DNA from: UBA2040 sp965660955
GTDB taxonomy: Bacteria; Bacteroidota; Bacteroidia; Flavobacteriales_D; Crocinitomicaceae
Reading direction: 5' to 3'
Length of the DNA stretch: 5,916 nucleotides
NCBI GenBank assembly: GCA_965660955.1
Contig: CBFIBY010000156.1
Coordinates: 1-5,916 of the forward strand
Translations under genes and position numbers: made by a program
Part shown: positions 1-5,289 of the stretch, one piece after another
Layout of the letters: every line of letters starts with the position of its first letter
Position numbering within the stretch: position 1 is the stretch's first letter
Notes under the pieces: model-generated
Database searches by the model: none
What the model saw: only the letters and a program-made list of their open reading frames with translations
What the model was told of the DNA's origin: nothing

Positions 1-145
1 TTGGTTTCAGTTGAACGTTCTGTCCAAGCGAACGAGTACCTGCATTTCCCGGGGCAATGAATAAAGCTTCGAGAATTGAACTTTGCGCAATTTTCCATGC
101 AAGTGCATGCTCTCTTCCTCCGGATCCAAGTAATAGTACTCTCAT
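1..145 (-). CDS. purD: Phosphoribosylamine--glycine ligase (GAR synthetase), N-terminal fragment
   Basis: PurD joins glycine to 5-phosphoribosylamine using ATP, the second step of de novo purine synthesis in the cytoplasm. Only the first 48 codons are present, because the gene runs off the left edge of the window. The minus-strand ATG at 143-145 opens MRVLLLGSGGREHALAWK, the PurD N-terminal signature: a glycine-rich first strand-loop followed by the GREHALAWK helix. The motif APGNAGT follows at residues 31-37 and is also typical of the family. The start codon lies 4 bp after the purQ stop, so the two genes are almost certainly co-transcribed. No Shine-Dalgarno site is visible, as is normal in Bacteroidota. 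The ATP-grasp and C-terminal domains are outside the window, so an intact full-length gene cannot be confirmed. Confidence 0.93.
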   Translation of the reverse strand, partial: MRVLLLGSGGREHALAWKIAQSSILEALFIAPGNAGTRSLGQNVQLKP

Positions 146-149
146 AGTT

Positions 150-842
150 TTATTGTTGGCAATATTTTAAAATAGATTCAAAAAATGCTCGACCATCTTC
201 ATTGGCTAAATCTTTATCAGCGGCTCTTTCTGGGTGGGGCATCATACCAAAAACGTTACGACCTTCATTACAAATTCCCGCAATGTTGTTTACAGAACCA
301 TTTGGATTGGCTTCGGCTGTTACGTCTCCGTTTTCGTCAGCATATTGAAACAGGATTTGCTTGTTTTCCATCAATCGCTTAATCGTGCCATCGTCAGCAT
401 AAAAACGTCCTTCTCCATGAGCGATAGGAATTTTATAACTTTTTTCGGCATCTAATCCTTTCGTAATAGCAGCGTCGTCCGTTGCTGGTTTCAAATGGAT
501 ATTCTTGCAGATGAATTTTTGATTGTCGTTGTGCAGAAGCGCTCCTTCCAACAAACCTGATTCCGTCAATATTTGGAAACCGTTACAAATCCCCATCACG
601 TATTTTCCTGCTTTAGCGTGTTCCATAACAGAACCCATAATCGGAGATAATTTAGCAATAGCTCCAGAACGCAAATAATCACCATAGGAAAATCCACCCG
701 GCAGTATGACAAAATCCACTCCTTTTAGGTCAGTGTCTTTGTGCCATAGGCGCTCTACTTTTTGTTTTAGTACGGTTTCTAGAACGTAGACCATGTCTTC
801 GTCACAATTCGAACCAGGAAAGGTTACTACACCAAATGTCAT
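150..842 (-). CDS. purQ: Phosphoribosylformylglycinamidine synthase, glutaminase subunit PurQ
   Basis: PurQ is the class I glutamine amidotransferase subunit of FGAM synthase. It hydrolyses glutamine and passes ammonia to PurL for the fourth step of purine synthesis. The 230-residue length fits stand-alone PurQ. The N-terminus VVTFPGSNCDED is characteristic. PGGFSYGDYLRSGAIA (residues 48-63) holds the oxyanion-hole region, and GICNGFQ (84-90) carries the nucleophile Cys86. AHGEGRFY follows at 141-148, and MPHPERA (201-207) supplies His203 and Glu205, completing the triad. The minus-strand ATG at 840-842 is preceded by an A-rich stretch rather than a Shine-Dalgarno site, and the family motif begins at once, so this start is secure. 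It sits 4 bp before purD and 88 bp after the membrane-protein gene. A separate PurQ implies a small-type PurL plus PurS elsewhere in the genome. Confidence 0.96.
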   Translation of the reverse strand: MTFGVVTFPGSNCDEDMVYVLETVLKQKVERLWHKDTDLKGVDFVILPGGFSYGDYLRSGAIAKLSPIMGSVMEHAKAGKYVMGICNGFQILTESGLLEGALLHNDNQKFICKNIHLKPATDDAAITKGLDAEKSYKIPIAHGEGRFYADDGTIKRLMENKQILFQYADENGDVTAEANPNGSVNNIAGICNEGRNVFGMMPHPERAADKDLANEDGRAFFESILKYCQQ

Positions 843-860
843 GTTTTTAAGCTTGTAAAG

Positions 861-886
861 TTGGCGTAAAATTACTCATTTTGGCG
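861..886. repeat. Direct repeat TTGGCG x2, 20 bp apart, upstream of purQ
   Basis: TTGGCG occurs at 861-866 and again at 881-886, exactly 20 bp (about two helical turns) apart, within the 88-bp gap before purQ. The second copy is part of an imperfect palindrome centred on GGCGCC (883-888). This could be a regulator site, but the repeat is short and chance is a fair explanation. I see no convincing TAnnTTTG promoter in this gap. The nearest match on the minus strand is TAATTTTA, one base off, so purQ may instead be read from the upstream gene. Confidence 0.2.
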
Positions 887-930
887 CCGAACTGAACTAG
901 AAAAAGGGGAAAGTTTTACACTTAGCTAAC

Positions 931-1890
931 CTAAATTGTGAAGAACAGTTTAGCAACAGCATAAAACATCATGAGATAGATGAGCGTTGAACTAAACATT
1001 TGGTATTGTTTGCTCTGCCAAGCGAAAGTTAAGAAGAAACTTAAAGGGATAAAGAGAAGACTAAATCGAGCCAATTGACCATAAAGGATATAATCTAGAC
1101 CACCCAGTAGGATACAAAACATACTGAAAATGAAAAGTGCTCTCAACAATTTCTTCGTTCGGATGGATGTTTTTTGACTTTGTTGGTTTAGCGATAAAAG
1201 ACTGAGTAAAAAGGTTAGAATAAAAAGACTCGCAATCACAATAAAGTCAATTCGAATAGGCGTTTGATCCGTTGCCCACGAAATGATATTCATGCTAATC
1301 GGGTTTTCTTGAAACCAAGAAAAAATAAAGGCATAGAGCAGCGGAATACCAAACCCAATCAACAGCAGAAAGAATTCACGAAAAAGGAAAGGGCGTAAAG
1401 CCGCAACCATGAAATAGAGAAAAGGGAAAAAGATTAGGATGGCGGGATGAAAAGTAGCTGCCAAGCCAACCAAAAAACCAGCATTAAAAACGGCTTTGTT
1501 TCCCTTCTCATTTTGAACGAGTTTGAATATTTCAAAGAGAGAAAGTATTAATAAAGTGTGAGAAATGGAAAGACCATCAAGCTGATAAAAGGAATGATAA
1601 CAGCTAAAATAGACGATGTAAATCAGCGCGGTTATGTACGTGTTTCGGTCAATAAAGTCATTTCTATTGAACAAGGCGTTGATGAGAATAGCATTCCCCA
1701 GCGCAAAAATCGGCCCCGAGGCTAGCGTAAGTCCGGATGGCAAAATAAAATCATCCCCCCAAATACCAAGATTAGTTGTAGGCGTGTAGTCGTAATAGCC
1801 CGACCATAAATTGAGTGCAACATAGATTGCAACAATGAAAGGCAGAAGAAGCAAAACAAGCGCTCTATTTCCTGTAAACCAATTTAACAT
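931..1890 (-). CDS. Polytopic inner-membrane protein, DUF6427-like
   Basis: This is a 319-residue, strongly hydrophobic protein with roughly nine to ten predicted membrane segments by eye, near residues 10-28, 55-73, 86-103, 110-124, 138-163, 171-191, 214-234, 250-270, 275-290 and 298-318. It has no cleavable signal peptide and no soluble domain. The central stretch FHPAILIFFPFLYF followed by ALRPFLFREFF (residues 147-174) resembles the Pro-rich 'RPF..RE' region that I recall from the Bacteroidota family DUF6427, whose function is not known to me. That family is often found beside purine or pyrimidine genes in Flavobacteriales, which fits the position upstream of purQ-purD. The assignment is from memory, not a search. 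The ATG at 1888-1890 lies five bases after a -7-like box, and no better start is visible. Polytopic membrane proteins of other kinds, such as polysaccharide-related ones, remain possible. Confidence 0.72.
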   Translation of the reverse strand: MLNWFTGNRALVLLLLPFIVAIYVALNLWSGYYDYTPTTNLGIWGDDFILPSGLTLASGPIFALGNAILINALFNRNDFIDRNTYITALIYIVYFSCYHSFYQLDGLSISHTLLILSLFEIFKLVQNEKGNKAVFNAGFLVGLAATFHPAILIFFPFLYFMVAALRPFLFREFFLLLIGFGIPLLYAFIFSWFQENPISMNIISWATDQTPIRIDFIVIASLFILTFLLSLLSLNQQSQKTSIRTKKLLRALFIFSMFCILLGGLDYILYGQLARFSLLFIPLSFFLTFAWQSKQYQMFSSTLIYLMMFYAVAKLFFTI

Positions 1891-1902
1891 CTTCGCGAAG
1901 AT
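1889..1902. repeat. 14-bp perfect palindrome over the start and -7 region of the membrane-protein gene
   Basis: ATCTTCGCGAAGAT is a perfect palindrome. It begins inside the ATG of the minus-strand membrane-protein gene and overlaps its putative -7 box. Placement over a transcription start would suit a dimeric repressor site. That role is inference, and only one copy is seen in the window. Confidence 0.35.
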
Positions 1903-1903
1903 A
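1896..1903 (-). promoter_or_regulatory. Putative -7 box for the membrane-protein gene
   Basis: The minus strand reads TATCTTCG, one base from the Bacteroidota -7 consensus TAnnTTTG. It ends only five bases before the ATG, so transcription would begin at or next to the start codon. No clear -33 TTTG box lies at the right distance, so this call is moderate at best. Confidence 0.4.
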
Positions 1904-1954
1904 AATAAAAATCGAGGGCGCTGTATTCGAGTGTCAAAAGAACTCGTTTTTCCG

Positions 1955-1962
1955 TAGCTTTG
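1955..1962 (+). promoter_or_regulatory. Putative -7 promoter box for the DUF4286-rsmA operon
   Basis: TAGCTTTG matches the Bacteroidota sigma-70-type -7 consensus TAnnTTTG exactly. The ATG starts four bases after it, so the expected start site falls on or very near the initiation codon, which suggests a leaderless or near-leaderless mRNA. The -33 region is poor: no TTG is seen 19-21 bases upstream. Confidence 0.5.
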
Positions 1963-1965
1963 TAT

Positions 1966-2280
1966 ATGATTTTATACAATGTTACAGTAAGTATTGACGC
2001 CTCTGTTGGAGAAGAATGGCTAAATTACATGCGTCAAAAACACATTCCTGAAGTTATGGGAACTGGTCACTTTTTGGAGGCTCGAATTTGTCGAGTGGAT
2101 GGAGAAGAGCAAGGTGGATTGACCTACGCAACGACATATTTATGTGAAAGTCAAGATGTTTTTAACGCGTATGAACAAAAGCACGCTGATGCTTTGCGCC
2201 AGGAATTCAATGAGATGTGGGCAGGAAAATTTGCTGCTTTTCGAACTTTCTTGAACGTGGTTGAAGAATTTAAGAAATGA
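1966..2280 (+). CDS. DUF4286 family small protein
   Basis: This is a 104-residue cytoplasmic protein. It opens MILYNVTVSID, followed by EEWLNYMRQKHIPEVMGTGHF (residues 16-36), GGLTYATTYLC (50-60) and a C-terminal helical part ending FKK. The pattern 'YNVTV-ID...WL..M...HIP..M.TG.F' is that of Pfam DUF4286, a Bacteroidota family of unknown function. The likely ferredoxin-like or dimeric alpha/beta-barrel fold is my inference. I start at ATG 1966. The in-frame TTG at 1960 would add two residues that the family lacks, and it lies inside the promoter box. The last four bases overlap the rsmA start (ATGA), so the two are translationally coupled. No signal peptide or membrane segment is present. 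The pairing with rsmA recurs in related genomes, as I recall, which hints at a role near ribosome maturation, unproven. Confidence 0.9.
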   Translation: MILYNVTVSIDASVGEEWLNYMRQKHIPEVMGTGHFLEARICRVDGEEQGGLTYATTYLCESQDVFNAYEQKHADALRQEFNEMWAGKFAAFRTFLNVVEEFKK

Positions 2281-3071
2281 GTGTACAACCCAAAAAACAT
2301 TTAGGTCAACATTTTCTTACAGACAAAAACATGTGTCGGAAAATTGCCGATCAATTCAAGTCACATCAAGATTGTAAAAACGTCCTTGAAATTGGACCGG
2401 GAATGGGTGCATTGACCGACTTCCTTCTGGAAAGAGAAGATTTGAATGTAAAAGTAATGGAAATTGACACGGATTCAGTTGAATACCTGCAAACGCATAA
2501 ACCCGATTTGGACGGACATATTATTTCTGCAGACTTTTTGAAAACAGATATAGCTAGTGTTTTTGACGGTGAACCTTTTGCTGTTGTTGGAAATTTCCCT
2601 TACAATATTTCATCACAGATTATCTTCAAATGCATTGAGTATAGAGATTTGGTTCCTGAAATTATGGGCATGTTTCAAAAAGAAATGGCGGAACGAATTG
2701 CTGAAAAACCAGGATCAAAAGTGTATGGAATTATTTCTGTTTTGACCCAGGCCTTCTATGATATTGAGTATTGCTTTACCGTTGATGCTCAAATGTTCAA
2801 TCCGCCACCAAAAGTTCAATCAGGAGTTATTCGTTGCACGAGAAATGCACGAGAAAAACTGCCTTGTAATGAGAAATTATTTATCCAAATTGTAAAAGCT
2901 TCCTTCAACCAAAGAAGGAAGACTATTCGCAACTCAGTTAAACCGTTTTTGAAAGGCAATACTGTTGAGGATCCGATTTTCAATTTGCGTCCAGAACGAC
3001 TTTCAGTAGAAGAGTTTGTTTATTTGACGAATTTGATTGGTGGATTACCAGATTCAAGCGAGATTGTTTAA
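2277..3071 (+). CDS. rsmA: 16S rRNA (adenine1518-N6/adenine1519-N6)-dimethyltransferase RsmA
   Basis: RsmA (KsgA) uses S-adenosylmethionine to dimethylate two adjacent adenines in the 3'-terminal helix of 16S rRNA late in 30S assembly; its loss classically gives kasugamycin resistance. The 264-residue length is usual. The N-terminal KKHLGQHFLTD (residues 6-16) is the family signature. Motif I is LEIGPGMGALT (37-47), with acidic Glu62 for the SAM ribose and Asp86 in SADF near the adenine. Motif IV is NFPYN (106-110), the N-x-P-Y catalytic motif of adenine-N6 methylases. FNPPPKVQSGV (174-184) and the basic helix FNQRRKTIRNSVK (210-222) complete the rRNA-binding C-terminal part. All key residues are intact. 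Its ATG overlaps the TGA of the DUF4286 gene, so it probably depends on that upstream gene for translation. Confidence 0.97.
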   Translation: MSVQPKKHLGQHFLTDKNMCRKIADQFKSHQDCKNVLEIGPGMGALTDFLLEREDLNVKVMEIDTDSVEYLQTHKPDLDGHIISADFLKTDIASVFDGEPFAVVGNFPYNISSQIIFKCIEYRDLVPEIMGMFQKEMAERIAEKPGSKVYGIISVLTQAFYDIEYCFTVDAQMFNPPPKVQSGVIRCTRNAREKLPCNEKLFIQIVKASFNQRRKTIRNSVKPFLKGNTVEDPIFNLRPERLSVEEFVYLTNLIGGLPDSSEIV

Positions 3072-3121
3072 ACCTCACAAATAAAAATATAAATATATAA
3101 TTTTTTAGATAGCGAGTCGCG

Positions 3122-3143
3122 TTAATTGCTTATAATCAATTAA
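3122..3143. repeat. AT-rich inverted repeat between convergent rsmA and dxs
   Basis: TTAATTG and CAATTAA form a perfect 7-bp stem around an 8-base loop in the 86-bp gap between the convergent genes rsmA and dxs. A bidirectional terminator would be expected here. However, the stem is almost all A-T and no strong T run follows on either strand, so its function is uncertain. A T6 run (3101-3106) follows rsmA after an AT-rich stretch, without a clear GC stem. Confidence 0.25.
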
Positions 3144-3157
3144 TTACACCTTTAATG

Positions 3158-5116
3158 TCACCCTAACTTCTCGCTAATAATTGACTTGGCTTTATCTGTG
3201 TAGCAAAGCATTTCTTTCGCTTTTTGAACGATTCCATCTTTATCGTACCCACAATCTGCCCACAATTCATTTTGTGTTCCATGATGAACATATCGATCTG
3301 GAATCCCCAATCGAACTACATGTGCTGAATAATTATGTTCCGCCATGAATTCAATAACCGCAGAACCAAAACCGCCCATTACAGTCCCATCTTCTACCGT
3401 TATAATTTTATCGAATTTAGTAAATACTTCATGCAACATTACCTCATCAATTGGCTTCACAAAACGCATATCGTAATGGGCAACGGATAAGTCTAGATCT
3501 TTGAGTTCTTCAATTGCTTTTACCGCAAAATTGCCTGGGTGACCTACCGTCAGTATTGCTAAATCACTTCCATTTGTCAATTTTCGACCTGTACCAACTT
3601 TAATTTCTTTTATTGGTGTTTTCCATTCCGTTAGAACGCCTTTACCTCTTGGATAACGAATACTAAATGGACCCTGGTTTTCCAACTGAGCAGTGTACAT
3701 CATGTTGCGCAATTCCGATTCGTTCATCGGAGCAGAAACAACCATATTGGGTATACAGCGCATGTAGGCTAAATCATATGCACCGTGATGCGTAGCTCCA
3801 TCCGCACCTACCAGTCCGCCGCGGTCTAAGCAAAAGACAACATTCAAATTTTGAATCGCAACATCGTGTAAAACTTGATCAAACGCCCTTTGCATGAACG
3901 TGGAGTAGATATTACAGAAGGGAACCATTCCTTGGGTAGCTAATCCAGCAGAGAAAGTAACGGCATGTTGTTCTGCAATTCCCACGTCAAATGCGCGATC
4001 AGGCATTGCCTTCATCATAATATTCAACGAACAACCAGATGGCATCGCGGGTGTAACACCCATGATTTTATCATTTTTTTCAGCTAATTCAACAATGGTA
4101 TGACCAAAAACCTCTTGATATTTTGGTGGTTCAGGCTGTTTGGGAACAACCTTTACAATTTCACCCGTATCCTTATTGAACACGCCTGGGGCATGCCATT
4201 TTGTTGGATTACCTTCTTCTGAATATTTGTATCCGGCACCTTTGCGCGTGATACAGTGCAGTAATTTCGGTCCGGGAATATCTTTCAAGTCTTCCAAGAT
4301 TTTCGCCATTCCAATTACGTCGTGACCATCAACTGGGCCGAAGTAGCGAAATTTTAAGGATTCAAACAGATTACTGTCTTTCAACAAACCTGTTTTCATC
4401 GCATTAGAAATCTTAGAGGCTATTGTTTGCGCGTCAGGACCAAACTTGGAAATTTTCCCCAAGAGTTTCCAGACGTCGTCTTTTACTTTATTGTAGGTAT
4501 GAGAGGTTGTGATGTCCGTTAAATACTGGTTTAATGCACCCACATTAGGGTCAATAGACATACAGTTATCGTTCAATACCACTAATAAATTCGCGTCCTT
4601 TTCAAAACCGGCATGATTCAACCCTTCAAATGCCAAACCAGCTGTCATTGCGCCGTCACCAATAACGGCAATATGCTGACGTTGGGGTTCACCTTTGTAG
4701 TTGTTGGCAACGGCCATTCCCAAAGCAGCAGAAATCGAGGTTGAACTGTGTCCAACTCCAAATGTATCATACTCACTTTCCGAACGCTTTGGGAAACCAG
4801 AGATTCCTCCTTTGATTCGGTTGGTATGAAAAACATCTTTTCTACCAGTAAGAATTTTGTGTCCGTACGCTTGGTGTCCCACGTCCCAAACCAATTGATC
4901 ATATGGCGTGTTAAAAACATAATGCAAAGCAACTGTCATTTCAACAACTCCTAAGCTCGCACCAAAGTGAGAATTTCCTATTTCGGAGATAACATCCACA
5001 ATGTATTGGCGCACTTCTTCAGAAACTTGAGGGAGGTCTTCTATTGTAAAATTCTTGCGAAGATCCGCTGGGAGGTTGATTTTCTCGAGGAAAGGTCCGG
5101 GTTGAAACGTATTCAT
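3158..5116 (-). CDS. dxs: 1-deoxy-D-xylulose-5-phosphate synthase
   Basis: DXS condenses pyruvate and glyceraldehyde 3-phosphate, with loss of CO2, into DXP. This is the entry and flux-controlling step of the MEP isoprenoid pathway, and DXP also feeds thiamine and pyridoxal synthesis. The protein has 652 residues, slightly above the usual 620-640. The N-terminal domain carries His50 in GNSHFGASLG and WDVGHQAYGHKILTGR (77-92). The thiamine diphosphate/Mg motif runs from GDG (153-155) to NDN (182-184). The pyrimidine-binding domain has the catalytic Glu382 in GIAEQHAVTFSAG, then DRGGLVGADGATHHG (431-445) with Asp439 and His443, and SIRYPRG (485-491). The C-terminal transketolase-like domain includes TVEDGTVMGGFGSAV (573-587). 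All key residues are intact. The ATG at 5114-5116 follows a good promoter with a leader of about ten bases. The gene appears monocistronic, converging on rsmA. Confidence 0.97.
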   Translation of the reverse strand: MNTFQPGPFLEKINLPADLRKNFTIEDLPQVSEEVRQYIVDVISEIGNSHFGASLGVVEMTVALHYVFNTPYDQLVWDVGHQAYGHKILTGRKDVFHTNRIKGGISGFPKRSESEYDTFGVGHSSTSISAALGMAVANNYKGEPQRQHIAVIGDGAMTAGLAFEGLNHAGFEKDANLLVVLNDNCMSIDPNVGALNQYLTDITTSHTYNKVKDDVWKLLGKISKFGPDAQTIASKISNAMKTGLLKDSNLFESLKFRYFGPVDGHDVIGMAKILEDLKDIPGPKLLHCITRKGAGYKYSEEGNPTKWHAPGVFNKDTGEIVKVVPKQPEPPKYQEVFGHTIVELAEKNDKIMGVTPAMPSGCSLNIMMKAMPDRAFDVGIAEQHAVTFSAGLATQGMVPFCNIYSTFMQRAFDQVLHDVAIQNLNVVFCLDRGGLVGADGATHHGAYDLAYMRCIPNMVVSAPMNESELRNMMYTAQLENQGPFSIRYPRGKGVLTEWKTPIKEIKVGTGRKLTNGSDLAILTVGHPGNFAVKAIEELKDLDLSVAHYDMRFVKPIDEVMLHEVFTKFDKIITVEDGTVMGGFGSAVIEFMAEHNYSAHVVRLGIPDRYVHHGTQNELWADCGYDKDGIVQKAKEMLCYTDKAKSIISEKLG

Positions 5117-5132
5117 ATTACTTTATTCTAGA

Positions 5133-5163
5133 CAAATTTATCCTATATCGGTATAGAAAGCAA
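5133..5163 (-). promoter_or_regulatory. Promoter of dxs (-33 and -7 boxes)
   Basis: The minus strand has TAAATTTG (plus-strand 5133-5140), an exact Bacteroidota -7 box, preceded by TTG (5161-5163) with a 20-base spacer, within the usual 19-21. This is the best promoter in the window. The expected transcription start is near 5126-5128, giving a leader of about ten bases and no Shine-Dalgarno site. Confidence 0.7.
5143..5156. repeat. Near-palindrome inside the dxs promoter spacer
   Basis: CTATATCGGTATAG is a palindrome apart from one mismatched pair (arms CTATA and TATAG). It lies wholly between the -33 and -7 boxes of dxs, where a bound regulator would block or reshape polymerase contact. The operator role is inference, since AT-rich promoter DNA yields such repeats by chance. 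Confidence 0.3.
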
Positions 5164-5252
5164 CAAGTCAGGGTTTTATTTTGTTCAAGTTGTTAATTTT
5201 TGAGAAAGGAGCAAGGGATTCCAAATCATACAACCCGTGAATGAAAAACAAG

Positions 5253-5260
5253 TATCTTTG
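5253..5260 (+). promoter_or_regulatory. -7 promoter box for the transglutaminase-like gene
   Basis: TATCTTTG is an exact match to TAnnTTTG and is followed by CCCC. The ATG lies 30 bases downstream, giving a leader of about 20-25 bases without a Shine-Dalgarno site. No TTG box is visible at the -33 distance, so the box stands alone. It is oriented divergently from the dxs promoter about 100 bp away. Confidence 0.55.
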
Positions 5261-5289
5261 CCCCTTAATTTTAGAAGACTAATCTGAAC

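Noticed and set aside
185..455. Overlapping plus-strand open frames of 65 and 73 codons
   Set aside because: They lie antisense inside the well-supported purQ and show no family motif or promoter.
1928..1951. Terminator-like hairpin CGAGT/ACTCG followed by T5 on the plus strand
   Set aside because: The stem is only 5 bp with a 9-base loop, and no plus-strand gene lies upstream to terminate. It falls in the region before the DUF4286 promoter box, so it is probably chance.
1960..1965. TTG at 1960 as the DUF4286 start
   Set aside because: It adds two residues ahead of the conserved MI.YNVTV opening and lies within the exact -7 promoter box. ATG at 1966 fits the family.
2557..2745. 62-codon plus-strand frame inside rsmA
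   Set aside because: It is an alternate-frame shadow, while rsmA is intact in its own frame with motif IV in this same stretch.
3111..3119. GCGAGTCGC near-palindrome after rsmA as a terminator stem
   Set aside because: The arms are separated by a single base, so no hairpin can form, and no T run follows it.
4645..4954. Short open frames on both strands (95 and 68 codons) within dxs
   Set aside because: They are out-of-frame shadows of dxs, whose frame has intact family motifs across the whole stretch.
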